In this document: positions 21,757 through 32,905 of the stretch, in pieces
Layout of the letters: each line of letters opens with the position of its first letter
Numbering within the stretch: the stretch's first letter is position 1
From: Lasiosphaeria ovina
Taxonomy: Eukaryota > Ascomycota > Sordariomycetes > Sordariales > Lasiosphaeriaceae
Reading direction: 5' to 3'
Assembly (NCBI GenBank): GCA_033439765.1
Contig: JAULSN010000002.1
Span: forward strand, 6,510,001-6,574,000
Length of the DNA stretch: 64,000 nt
Position numbers and translations under genes: made by a program
Notes under the pieces: model-generated
Databases searched by the model: none
The model's input: only the letters and a program-made list of their open reading frames with translations
Told to the model about the DNA's origin: nothing

Positions 21757-22946
21757 AGTCCGTACACAGGGAGGGCTTTCAAGACGTAGAGAATGCAGGG
21801 AGAGGGCATTCAGGGCGCAAAGAGTGCAGGGAGAGGGCATTCAGGGCGTAACGAATGCAGGGAGAAAAAACAGGCATTTGAAGTGGGGTTGACTTAGGCA
21901 TGCAACGTGGGGTAATTTTGGGCGACACCTTCCTACCCGATAGTCAATACGGGAATTCCCAAGCGGCCACGGCTGCAACGCACCTAGTACGCACCTTTAC
22001 ATCTGTACGGTTTTGCTTGATGGTGGGAATTGGCGCCGGCATCCCGACCGGAACCAAGACTGGCGCCAGCATCCGACTGGGCGATATGGTTATTTCACAG
22101 CTAATAGCAAGATAGTAAGTGCGGACCTGAGCGGTATCACCAGAACGACAGCTCATCACTACAGAGGCAAGGCCGTCCAGGTTATACAATGCAATTTTGG
22201 CGCTGACATGTCGTAGTAGAGGGCACTCTTGAAACAATCTATAAAGAGCTGCAGCTCAAGTGGTCACCAAGACACGACGATATCCGTAGTAATCGCACCC
22301 CTGGGACTGGGCGGCGGATGCTTGAGGACCATACATTCCGAGGGTGGCGCTCCGCCGAATCCGGCTCTCAGCTGTTCCACTGCCACGGAGAACCCGGTGC
22401 TGGCAAGACGTATGCCACGTAAGTCGATGATGGATATCATGAGTGCTACCCTAGGTAACCCTGCGCGAGGCTGATTCCTCCCGCTACGACGCAGATGTTT
22501 CGCAACGGGAAGCAGCGCGGGGCAAGGGGGTATTATACAGTATTACACTGAAGGGACAGTCACCACAGTGAAGTACCGGACCAGCTCGCGCACATGCTTG
22601 TGGTTGCTGACGACGCACGCATCCAGCTTGCGGTCGGCTAGAATTCTCCCTCGCGCCGGGAAGCATATCTGCGAAAGAAGCCAGCGCTCACTCAAATGCA
22701 ATCCGACCACTGAAGCCCCCCGCAAAGGAAAATAATGGAGGGGGGAGGTAAAAAAGGGAAAAATATCCAAAAATGTCGCCCAAAAATTACCCCACGTTGC
22801 ATGCCCAAGTCAACCCCACCTCAAATGCCTGTTTTTATTCCCATTCTTACGCTTTGAATGCCCTCCTCCCTGCATTCTTTGCGCCTGGAATCCCTTCATC
22901 TCTACGGCATTCTTTTTGCCCAGAATGCCTACCCTGTATACGGACT
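21757..22946. mobile_element. 1.19-kb terminal-inverted-repeat element carrying receptor fragments
   Basis: The ends are long imperfect inverted repeats of about 170 bases: 21757-21927 against 22771-22946. The outer tips read AGTCCGTACACAGGG on the left and, in reverse complement, AGTCCGTATACAGGG on the right. The inner parts share GGCATGCAACGTGGGGTAAT. The TIRs contain sub-repeats built on GAATGCAGGGAG and GGGCATTC. There is no transposase inside. Instead the core holds fragments of a fungal STAND receptor gene, listed separately. A short TA-type target duplication is possible but not clean. This looks like a non-autonomous DNA transposon that captured host gene pieces. Confidence 0.7.
21917..22419 (+). 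pseudogene. PNP_UDP-like and NACHT P-loop fragments of a fungal STAND receptor
   Basis: Bases 21917-22110 encode ATAATHLVRTFTSVRF, then CLMVGIGAGIPTG and IRLGDMVISQ, matching the nucleoside-phosphorylase-like domain that heads many fungal NLR-like proteins. Bases 22205-22419 encode EGTLETIYKELQLKWSPRHD, RMLEDHTFRGWRSAES, then HCHGEPGAGKTYAT, a Walker A P-loop (22387-22410) placed as in NACHT receptors, followed at once by a GTAAGT splice donor. The linker between the two domains is shortened and frame-broken and no further NACHT sequence follows, so this is a truncated gene copy wholly inside the TIR element. Confidence 0.7.
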
Positions 22947-23642
22947 TCCGTGGAGGTTTTCGGTCATCTTGTTGGCTATAAGAAGGCGCTTTTTACCTGT
23001 AATTTAGACCTAGGGAAGCAGACAATTCAATGCGCAGTCAATCCAGATCACGGGCCAGAGAGTCGCTAGGCCAGCCAGGCTGTATGGGTCAAGCCTCCAG
23101 CCAGCGAATCAGTGCGGTTCGGTCGCATCATGCGGGTGACGCTGCGAACCAGACCTAAACGGATTTCACCAGCAACGGTCTCTAGCGCAGGAAAAGCACG
23201 GATCATTACACTGCGCGATAACGGAGTTCAGCATCGGCCGGGGACTCCCTTTCACAAGTTGTGCTTACCTTTGCCGGGTTGTGGGCGGCAGCTCACCAAA
23301 CCCTCAATTCCTTCCCCTCATTCGCTCTCGTTTCTCCCGCTTATTCAGGCGGTAGCCTAGGGGTCTAGCAAATAGGGTGGCTAACTCTGCAGCCTGATTG
23401 GGTGAGTCACCCCACCTGGCTTCACCAGCAAAAATGAAATCACGGGACCCTGGACGACCAATGATTTCTAGCCGCCCTCGCGTCCTGCTGCACTTTCGCG
23501 GCTGCCAAAAAGAACCAAAGCAAAATCTCAAAGACTACTTCCGACGACTTTGTAGCTCTTTCACACGCGACCGCCAGAAAACTAACCATCCCAAACCAAA
23601 GCTCTGATACAAAATCCATCCTTCCTTTACACATCTCTCATT
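22947..23642. other. Flank and probable promoter of the nuclease-like gene
   Basis: No gene is seen. A stretch near 23395-23430 (CTGATTGGGTGAGTCACCCC, then CTGGCTTCACCAGC) echoes words found in the solo LTR at about 18050, so part of it may be LTR-derived. The last 300 bases would hold the promoter of 23643. Confidence 0.35.
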
Positions 23643-25668
23643 ATGGGAGGCGGAATTCCCAAGTCGCGAGAGAAGCTGCTGGACGCTGTTGGGAGCAAGA
23701 ATATAGGTATGCATATCGACAAGTGCCCTTGCCTCCGCAAACATATTGACTCATCAGGTAAAGAACCTCTACCGAGCCATCCCGAAAAATCCCCAGTGAG
23801 CGTACATCTCGCGCAAGACACCACGGCCTCGCAGTCTGGGAAACGGCGGCTTAACGCTGCCTCTGCGAATGATTCGTTGCCTGCGAAGAGAACGCAATTG
23901 ACGCGAACGGACGCACAAATAAGTGAGCTTTCTGTCACAGCTACGAGACGAGGTAAACATGCTAAGACGTCAGGTACAGGACCCTTGAGGCGTAGTGCGA
24001 GGCTTCGACTACGCCAGCGCTCTGCGGGAAGTGAAAGCTCTGTTCGCATTGCACTACCAGTGCCTCCCTACGGACCGCAGATCGGGGCAGGTGCTGCGAG
24101 CGAGCCGTTAACATTGAAGCGGGCCAGATTGACTCGGGCGAATACAAAACAGCTTAGAGTTGAGCGCAAGGAAGTAGGGCGGGCCGCCGAGGTAAGACAA
24201 AGTTTGCCTATGCAGAGCACCCTACTAATGGCTCGTATAGACTGTACAGCAGCACCAGCCTCCCAGGCTCGAGGGACAGGAGCAAGTCTCTCCGGCCACG
24301 CAGTCGCAGAATCGGCAAATCGGCAGCGACGGCGACAACGAGCACCAGCTACAGCCGACACGGTTGACGCGGAACAACTTGGCCCGGTTCAACAAAATGG
24401 CGAGGAAGAAGGGAACTAAGGCGTCGGGGTCTGCTCCCAAATCCACAGACAAGTCGTTAACAACGGAGACTACCTCAACGACGAAGACCACCTCGACAAC
24501 GACGTCTAGCTTTGCTATCAAGGCCTATAAGAATGATATGCTCGATACCATCAGCTCCAAACCTCCCACAAACCACAGGGAAATCCGCGAGCGACACACT
24601 AGATCTCGCGAGACGCCTCCGGCCACCGAGTCAGCGCATGACCACTTTGTGGACACAGTTGGAAATGCCCCAAACGAAGCAACCATGGTCGTTGAAGTGA
24701 GCGGGAAGCTGCTGAAGGAATACGACGACAAGGGTTATCACCGAGCCTTCAATCATGCATTTACGGGCTTTCCGGAGGATGTTGGCTTCAACAATGGCCT
24801 GTCTGCTCCACAGCCCGACTTTGTCGAAGGGCCAGGGATGCAAGAATTTCGCCCGTTCCCGGTTGACGAGCATGTCGATGGCGCCGTTCTCTACAAGAAT
24901 AACCCCCGTTCCCTGGTCTTGCCACACCTAGCCGGGGAGTGGAAGGGCCCCGGAAAGGATATGAAGGAAGCGGAGCTGCAAGCGCGCTACGACGGGGCGG
25001 CTCTTGTCTACGCCCGGCGCAAGGCCCTTACCTATCTCGGGAGATCTGACCCTCCCGGCCATGCAGAGGTCACCACTTTCACCACGGACGGCACCAGCCT
25101 CCACCTGTTTGCACACTATGCTACTGAGACGGAGGACAAGACGCTTGAATACCACCAACACCCGGAAGCGTCATACAACCTGATGAAATTCGACGAGTAC
25201 AAAGACGGCCAAAGACATGTCAGGAATGAACAAGACCACGCGAAGAAACAGTCGTGTGACCTGAGGGACCAGTTGAAGAAACATTGGAAGCATCAACGCC
25301 ACAGTGGCCTCCACCCTAACGGCGAGGGAGTTCAGCTTCTGCCCGTGGCAGGCATAGAGCCACCGAGGGCATACGAAGACGAGGCTGCTGATTACGAAAT
25401 AGTGGAGCAACCCTGCCAGCCAACGCCCGCAACTCCTACTAAACTACACGAAGCCTCGCCTTCCCATTCATCGAAATCAAGCCACAATTCTAGCAGTAAT
25501 AGTCACAAACGAAAAGCCTCGTCCCCTGCGGCATCCTCCCCCGGCTCCCCCGGACATGCGAGCAAGCGCAGGAGCTACTGGACAAAGGACCGCAAGACCG
25601 GAGACTACTATCACAAGCATTCTAATGGAACCGTCTCCTGGCTCGATGATGACGACGAGGGACGTTGA
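23643..25668 (+). CDS. Intact PD-(D/E)XK nuclease-like protein with WW-like C-terminus
   Basis: Two exons, 23643-24191 and 24241-25668, flank a 49-base intron (24192-24240, GTAAGA..CTAAT..TAG) and give 658 residues without a stop. The basic, disordered N-terminal third holds a recurring KRxxLTR-type motif (residues 82-88, 159-165, and RLTR at 224-227). A conserved central domain (about residues 350-540) belongs to a large fungal family of unknown function; from memory it may be the DUF7924 group. Its key positions look like a PD-(D/E)XK nuclease core: PD at 375-376, E-W-K at 416-418 (AGEWKG), and a helical Gln at 430. A Ser-rich basic stretch follows, and the tail YWTKDRKTGDYYHKHSNG (from 629) through SW at 650 resembles a WW domain. 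It is intact amid decayed repeats, suggesting selection or recent arrival. Nuclease activity is inference. Confidence 0.7.
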
Positions 25669-25904
25669 GAGAATTCTGCTTGGGCCATACGGTCGATGGG
25701 ACATCAACCATGAAGGAAGGGGAAACCTGTCACAACCCACTACGCCATGACTTGGCACCACATGGCATGACGGGAACAGACGGGCTTATGGCAATCGTGG
25801 GAATTGCCGCTGGCTCACTCTTTGGACTGTTGGTTCACATATCAACGGTTAGTTGCTTGCCTGGACCGCATTCGCGACCTCACCGAGGTCAGGTGATCTA
25901 TCGG

Positions 25905-26335
25905 GACCAATACACCCCGTCTCCATCTGCTAGCGGATAATGACAGTCACATACGCCCCGTCTCTAGCTACCACATACACCCCACCTCCATCTACTAGTT
26001 GGACACTGATTATCCCATACACCCCATTCCCCATCCACTGGTGGACATAACAGTCAGGCATACCCCATCCCCATCTACTAGTAGATACTAACTATCCCAT
26101 ACACCTCATCTTGGTCCACTAGTGGACACTGAGGGTTACACATACCCAGTCTCTATCCACCAGTGGACACTACCTCTCCCATACACCTAATCTTGGTCCA
26201 CTAGTGAATACTGAAGGTCATGCACATCCCATCTCCATCCACTAGTAGACACTGACTCTCCCACACACCCCGTCTCCTTCTACTGGTGGACACTAACAGT
26301 CACATACACCCCATCCCATCCACTAGTGGACGGGG
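25905..26335 (+). repeat. Minisatellite, period about 41 bp, about ten units
   Basis: Each unit carries a palindromic CCACTAGTGG-type core followed by ACACTGA and CACATACACCCCATC. Cores begin near 25928, 25993, 26036, 26079, 26116, 26157, 26198, 26239, 26280 and 26320; the last six are spaced 40-41 bases apart. Unit sequences have diverged, largely by C/T and G/A differences. Confidence 0.85.
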
Positions 26336-27051
26336 CCACACGGGTATCCAGAGCCATACTAGGATCCCAGCTCCTACTAGTAGGACTGGTTGCCATTTAT
26401 TTCATAGTGGTTTCGTTCTAGTAGCATTTTTTTTAGCCTAAGCCCCTGCTGTTACGGCAGGTGCCAGACAGGTGGTAAGAGCTGGTACACCTCGACTAAC
26501 CATAACCTGACGCAGATCCTCTCTTGAGTTCCCGTAACTGGAGCCCTCCGACGCCATCTATGGGACCAGTTCCGAACAGAGTTCGTCTGCGGATCAGAGA
26601 GCGCTCACTGTATCAAACACAGCAAGGATATATTAAAAAGATCTACGAGGGGTCCGAATTCTCGGTCTTACTGGTAATGTCTGTTGACTGTCCTGCCTCT
26701 AGGCTTTAGGTTCTGGAACCCTGTTTCTGGACGAATTTACCACGCACCTCTCGGGTGCTCTCAATCCATGAAGTCTTATAACTTGGGCAAAGGATAAAAG
26801 AACCATTGCCGCAGGTTAGGGGTTATATTAATAGTAAACTTCCTTAAAGATACAGTACTTACAATCCAACAATTTAATGCAATGGCTTACTGGGAAAATC
26901 TACCTCGTCGCCCACCAACCCCCTACCCCTTCACACATAATCCGTCTTGGGAAGCAATCGAAAAACTACGAAACGATCACCATCCCCCCTCTATCGAATA
27001 CCCTAAGTAGTCTATTCGTACTTTAGAACGGGTTATTATTGAACAGCCTAA
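26336..27051. other. Repeat-derived spacer
   Basis: No intact gene. A short coding-like stretch at 26882-27050 (MAYWENLPRRPPTPYPFTHN) ends in a stop and then runs into the LTR at 27052; it could be the start of a decayed element protein. Origin not identified. Confidence 0.3.
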
Positions 27052-27441
27052 TATTACAATCCTGGCCTGCAGGAGTATGGGGACTAGCCCCACCGTATTT
27101 TTCATCTCAACTAATTAGGACGGTCCCAGAATCCCGAGGGTTTTCCTCCGGGACTTCGGGACTAACGATCATTTCGACTAACCAGGTCGGTCCCAAGATC
27201 CCGAGGGTTTCCCTCCGGGACCTCGGGACTAATATTCATTACTCTATATAAATAACTAGGCTGAGCTCTCCCTATAAGACTTAGCAAGTAAGCAATCACA
27301 CATTCTTGTCTCAACTACTTTGAGAGTACTCTACCACTATGATTCCTATATAAGCCCTTACTCTTTGTTCTTATCCTACCTGACCCACCTCAGGCGTACT
27401 ACCTTGTAGTTCAGACACCCTATAGTATGTGGATTGTAATA
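27052..27441 (+). repeat. 390-bp LTR, copy 2 (plus orientation)
   Basis: It starts TATTACAATCC and ends GGATTGTAATA, an exact 11-bp inverted pair. It has the same length as copy 1 at 16878-17267 and is in opposite orientation. By eye there are about 20 differences, all but one of them transitions, as expected after RIP. Flanks CCTAA and CAGCA do not match, so no target duplication is present. Confidence 0.8.
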
Positions 27442-28450
27442 CAGCAACGTGAAAGTAAAATCTGGCGAGATTTGTATAAACTATTTACAGGTGGCTACAG
27501 AATATAATGGATATAGAAATTGGGTAGGCAGGGATATCGATATGTAATTTGATGTGTTTGAAGTCGAAGTACCCATTGAATTTTTCCTCACAGGGGGATT
27601 TTCGGCACGCAGGGATACACGTTACTCTAGGCAGTAATTGGGACCAAAATAGAACTAATAGAAAGGTACGTACCTTATGCCGGCAGAAACGGTAAGTGGC
27701 AGAATCGATTTAAGCCGGCAGAAAAGGTACGTACCACCGAAAAACAGAAAACGGAATATACTGATAACGGCGAAGGAAAATCACGTGCTACGCGACAGGG
27801 GGTTGACCACTAGCGCTCAGCATCCGCCGAATCCTGGCCGCCATGAGAATCCGCGGCCTGAGGGCTATAATGGCACGTCAAGCGTGCGGAGTTAAATAGA
27901 AATTTTAGTTTACCTATAGTTAGAATAATTGGAGCAAAGGAAGGAATAGAGGGGAGGAGAAAGGGGGGGGAGGAGTAGATGGAGGTAGAGAAGGGCCCTG
28001 GGGAATGGCAAGAAAGGAGTAAGGGAAGTAAGCTGGAGTAGATTAAAAAGAAAACGAAGCAATACGGTGACTAATTATATATGAACTATAGTTTACTGAC
28101 TATTATACTACGGCGATAGACTATAATCTCTTTAAGTTAAATTTGGGGACGACGGACTAATGTCTCAAGGAGGAATTACCATACATAATAAAATCCTCAG
28201 CTATATTCTTATACGGCCTAATTCCTTCTCGAAAGTAGTAAATTTCTACTATGCTAGTAGGGTTTTTTAGTCTTAAGGCAGATTAATTCCTTATATTAAC
28301 TTTGCGTCGTATCCCAGTGTCTCCCCTCGCACATCGCGGGTTGCCTCGCTTTGACCATTGAAGCAGATATGAGTTAAGCATAAGGGGATTATCCGACGGG
28401 CAAGACTGTACGAGCGGATCCACGAATAAGGCAGCTTCTCCTTTGGATCC
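27442..28450. other. AT-rich repeat remnants
   Basis: No gene is supported. The palindrome GGTACGTACC occurs twice (about 27665 and 27728), each near a GCCGGCAGAAA word. A purine-rich GGAGGAGAAAGG tract lies at 27950-28030. From 28060 to 28330 the sequence is RIP-like AT-rich. Confidence 0.35.
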
Positions 28451-28602
28451 CCTTCTCGCACAGGTTGTAGCTCAACATGGGTAGAAAAAAGCTCAACATG
28501 GGTAGAACGGTTCTACCCATGTTGAGCTTTTTCAGGGTTAGGGCTTTTCTACCCATGTTGAGCTTTTTTCTACCCATGTTGAGCTACGACCTCCTTCTCG
28601 CA
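28451..28602. mobile_element. 132-bp palindromic MITE with target-site duplication
   Basis: A 132-bp insert (28461-28592) is flanked by the direct repeat CCTTCTCGCA (28451-28460 and 28593-28602). Its ends are CAGGTTGTAGCTC on the left and the complement of AGGTCGTAGCTC on the right. The body is built from a CTCAACATGGGTAGAA unit, twice forward and three times inverted, so one strand folds into a long hairpin. Between the inverted copies sits CAGGGTTAGGGC, 1.5 copies of the telomere hexamer TTAGGG. The 8-10 bp duplication and CAGG-type tips suggest a hAT-like non-autonomous element. Confidence 0.75.
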
Positions 28603-30755
28603 TGCCAAGGAAGTTGTAGTCTTTTAGGGGCTTAGCGCGGTTGCCTACCATGTTTGTAACAGCAGACCATAGAATGCCCGCAGTTATGCCTGTAGTTATG
28701 CCATCTCAACAGTCTTCAGCTTGTAAACCCTGTTAGGACTCTTTGCCACCGGCCAGCCAAAATCACGAGAGCGTTCTATATCTGTCTAGGCAGCCTTCAT
28801 ACGAGTCATTCGTATTCTCGTGCCCCTCGGTAGGCAGCTGCTGTGGCACTTGCTCTACTCTCCCAGGAAGAACTTATCCTCGTATTCACGAACTTGTAGC
28901 CGCGGGCTAGCAATGATCGGCATAGAGTTACACTAGGCAACTATGACTGCGCCATCTTTCCCATCCTTCCAATTTATTTGAAGGTAACCGAGGTGATCGT
29001 TTGCCCCAGTAGGGTAGAAAGAATGAGACGGGGTGGCCAGGTGGCGGAGCGCCAGTCCTAAAATTGGGCTCAGAATGCCATTTTCAAACTACGGCAAGTA
29101 TAACCGGGTAGCCCAAAAAATGACCTCTCGCTCAGCCTGACTCAGCCTAGCTCAGCTTAAGGCGGCAACTGCTCAGCTCCGAAGGAGGAAAGGGAAATTC
29201 TCTTTGTCGGTTTTGGGGTGTTGCAATGTCTGTTTCTCGTCGACAGAAAGAAACTACTTCCCACCTGATGTATGGGCTACATTGTCTTGCAAGGCACTGT
29301 CTTATCGCGGAAAGCACAGCACATCCCAAGAGGAAGCGAGTGCAAGCATCGCTTGAATAGACGATACCACGATGGTCAGGAAACCACTTTAGCTGTCACC
29401 TTACCTTTGGTTTCATTTGCACACGGATCAAAACATACATTTTTTTATTTTTTTTTGGATATTCTGTCTTTTCGCAATCTGTTCTTGTCCCCCTTTGCAC
29501 TTGGTTTGTCTTCTACCTTTCGCTCAACCCTCGCAGACACCCAGCTAGGTTTACCCACTGCAGGGTTTATGGAGGTATTTTGTCCATTAACTATCCTCTT
29601 AGTCATTGAATGTACTTGCTTAGGCGCGCTGATCCATTGCTGGCGATGTAGGTAAGGTACCAGGGAGCCCAGGCTGCAAAGTGGTTGCCAAGGTCGAGTT
29701 TCGGATGCACTAATGCAGCGCCTTCAGCCGCGGCTGGCGTTGACCAGCCACTCGGAGCTTGAGTATGCCTGGACCTAGCCACCTCACGGAATAAACAGGG
29801 TTTTGGCCCATGTGTGCTCTCCCATTGAGTATGCCTTGTAGGGCTGACGGCAGCGCCTTTTGCCGCAATTGGCTGCGGGTTAAGACAAACGTCCTCGACG
29901 GCTCAACGCGTTGGGCATCGGCTGGGCAGGACCAATGGGGCGCGTTCCTTGGAGAGCCTACTGCAGAAAGTGAAGCATAAACCAGAAGCTTGTTCCTAGG
30001 CACTAATGGCCAGTGGTTAGTAAAGCTTCTGTTGAGATTGCGTCAATCTGCTGGGTTGTGCTCTTGGTCGGTCTCAAGACCCACGGTGCTTGAGAGACGA
30101 AAGCCATTCCACACAGGCTCATTCCATTCAGTCACCTTGGCTTGTCAACAGCGCAAGATGTGAGTTGTTTGACTGGCCGGCCGGCCCATAGTCCGGAGCA
30201 TCCCGTGCGGTTTGGGTTGCGTCCCGTCAGCTCGGCAGGCAGTCTGGACAGACCGCGAACCCTGATTTGTCCGCCGGGCCAGTGAGTCTTGCGGAGGGCT
30301 GAGCAGTCGCCGCGGAGAAACCCGTCACGCAGACATGATTGGCCACCAGGGCAGGGCCAAGGAACTGCCGCAATAACACACGCCGTCACGCCCAGTCGTC
30401 AAACAGCGATGCTTCGCTGCCATTCAGGGCCAAGACCAAAGGGCATTCTCTGCCTGCTCCCTTCTCTGGGTACGTGACGCCAGAGACGCCAGACTAACAA
30501 TGCAAGCGTGGTCTTTGCTCGGATCCCCATTATCTCGCCCCTTTCCCATCTCTGCGTCAACCCGACAATGGCCACATTGCAACCCCAAACTCGGATGTGG
30601 CCATGACAAGTCAACAAGCCAACCAACGAGGGCGAATTCTGACCTGAATTACCATTCCCGCCCAAAGCCGACATCATTTGTTTCCCAGACGTGCCGCTTC
30701 GTTTCATGTAAATAAGCGGGAAGCACGTCCCGGGGCACACAGATGACGCTCAGCC
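28603..30755. other. Boundary between repeat island and gene-rich DNA
   Basis: No gene is supported in about 2.1 kb. GC content recovers gradually. A 127-codon plus-strand frame (29272-29655) was judged spurious. The last few hundred bases contain the promoter of the kelch gene. Confidence 0.35.
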
Positions 30756-32905
30756 ATGCACATCTCTCGACCGCACTCGCTCCAGCTTCTCACACTGCAC
30801 CTGCTCGCGCTCTCGGCCGCCCAGTATGACCCCGTCAAGGATTTCTGCCGGCGGTTCGGCCACCAATCTGCCGTGGTCGACAACAAGCTGTACATCGACG
30901 GGGGCTTCGTCAACTGGAAGCCGTTCACCGAGTCCTCCCAGAACTACACCAACACCTTCTTCCTGTACAGCGACCTGAGCAACGAGACGCACGGCATGCC
31001 ACCGCAATACGCCACGCTGTCCAAGAACGCGACAGTGCCGAGCGTGAGCGGCGGCTTGCTCTGGGCAGACGCCGTCAACAAGCGCCTGTACCTGTACGGG
31101 GGGGACCACCACCAGGCGCCGCCGCCGCCGCGCTCCACGCTGTACGGCTACGACATCCTCCACGACCAGTGGGACGCGTTCGGGTCGGCAGACACTATCA
31201 CACCGACGAGCTACGGGGCCGGCGTGTCGGTGGCGGGGCGTGGCGAAGCGTACTATTACGGCGGCTGGGCGAGCAACGCATCCGTGGCCGGGTGGGGCGC
31301 GGGCCCGCCGCGGGCCTCGAGCCGGCTGGTGCGCTACGCCATGGACGCGAACGCGTGGAGTAGCCTAGCCGGCCCGGATGATGTTGCGCGCGCAGACGGC
31401 GCCATGTTTTACATTCCTGCTGGCGACGCCGGCATGCTGGTCTATTTTGGCGGCAGCGCGGACCTGCACGGCAACGGCACCGCCACGCCGCAGCCCCTTG
31501 ACAAGGTCTTCCTGTACGACATTGCGAGTGCGAAGTGGTTCGCGCAGGCCACGTCGGGCCACGCACCGGCCGCCCGGCGCCGCTTCTGTGGCGGCGCGGC
31601 GTGGGCGCAGGACCAGTCTAGCTACAACATGTAAGTCCCCCCATTTTAGATACAAGGGACGGAGAGTAAACAAACTAACTCGCCAACGCCAGATATATCT
31701 ACGGCGGCGCCGGATTCCCTCCCAACACGACAGGGTACGACGACATACACATCCTGACAATCCCGAGTTTCCAGTGGATCCGCGGCGCGGACTCGGCGGG
31801 CGGCAACACATCAAACCCGTTCCCGAAGAGCATGATGACGTGCAACGTGGTCAACGGTGGGCAGATGCTGGTGGTGGGCGGCACTTTTACGAATTCCAAC
31901 GCCACGGCCGGCATGTGCGACGCCGACGCCGCGGGCGGCCAGCACAACATGGCTCTCGGAGAGGGCGCCGTCTGGGCCGCCTACCAGCCCGCGCTGACCA
32001 CGTACGCCGTGCCCCCCGTCATCCGCTCCGCCGTCGGCGGGCAGGCCACCGGCGGCGCGACTGTGACGGCCCCTGCGATTGGCTTCGACGCCCCTGACTT
32101 AGCGGTGCTCGTGACGCGCACGGCCGCCGTGGCCACCCGCTTACCCACGCGCAGCGTCTCAGCACCCAGCACCGAGTCGGCGGCGCCGGCGGCGTCGGGG
32201 CTGAGCGTGGGCGGCATCGCGGGGATTGCCGCCGGCGGTGCGGTGTTCGTGGTCGGCGTGCTGGGGGCCGGCTGCTGCTGTGTGATCCGCCACCGGCAGA
32301 AGCAGTACCAGGGGCCGCGGCAGACGGGGCCGTATGGGAGATGGGGCCAGCGAGTACCGACGGCCACGTCGCTGCCGACTATGATGCATCACGCGCACAC
32401 GCAACCACAAACGTACACGCCCGTGCCACTGCCGCCTCGCCCGCCCGTCGAGCTGTCGACCGACAGCGTGTACCAGCAGCACCTCTCAGTGGTCCGCATC
32501 GCCAGCCGCCCTGCCAGCAGCAGCAGCAATACTAACGCGGTGACGGGAGGGCCAGCGACACCAGCAACACCAACAACATCGCTGCGCCGGCCATCAGCGG
32601 CCGAGACGCTCATGCCCACACTCACACCGTCACTGCTCCCACCAAGCCCGCTGCGGCTGGCCACCCACTGCGCTCCTGACACCCTCGCATCAGCGGCCGA
32701 TGATCCCAGCCCAATAGACCCGCGCTCGCCATGGGTGCAGCAGCAGCAGCAGACACCGAGCACGCCGCCGCGGACGCCGATCCGCAGTCTCCGGCGCAGC
32801 TCGGGTGCTACTAGTGGCAGCAGGGGCCCGCTGCCGGGGAGCCCGTACTTTGCCACTGCGCCGCTGCTGCCACCAGTGGAGTTCCCGCCGTACCAGCCGG
32901 TGTGA
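30756..32905 (+). CDS. Secreted/membrane kelch-repeat protein
   Basis: Exons 30756-31630 and 31693-32905 flank a 62-base intron (GTAAGT..CCAG), giving 695 residues. A signal peptide (about residues 1-21, ending LLALSA) precedes a kelch-type beta-propeller: HQSAVVDNKLYIDGGFVNW, RLYLYGGDHH, EAYYYGGWASN, GMLVYFGGS, YIYGGAGFPPN and QMLVVGGTF are the GG-containing blade strands. N-glycosylation sites are common. One membrane helix follows at about 463-487 (GGIAGIAAGGAVFVVGVLGA), then a Cys cluster (CCCVI), a basic stop-transfer (RHRQK) and a long Pro/Ser/Thr-rich cytoplasmic tail. This is the usual layout of fungal 'kelch repeat' surface proteins, possibly cell-wall or polarity sensors. The ligand is unknown. 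Confidence 0.85.

Noticed and set aside
25905..26335. CRISPR-like array
   Set aside because: Units are contiguous without unique spacers and the genome is eukaryotic; it is a minisatellite.
16878..27441. Composite transposon bounded by the 390-bp repeats
   Set aside because: No shared target duplication and the repeats are LTRs, which do not normally move the DNA between inverted copies; kept only as a rearrangement observation.
28530..28545. Interstitial telomere
   Set aside because: Only 1.5 hexamers are present, inside a MITE-like insert; not a telomere array.
29272..29655. 127-codon ORF as a possible gene
   Set aside because: Phe/Leu-rich translation from T-rich DNA with no family resemblance and no supporting splice or motif.
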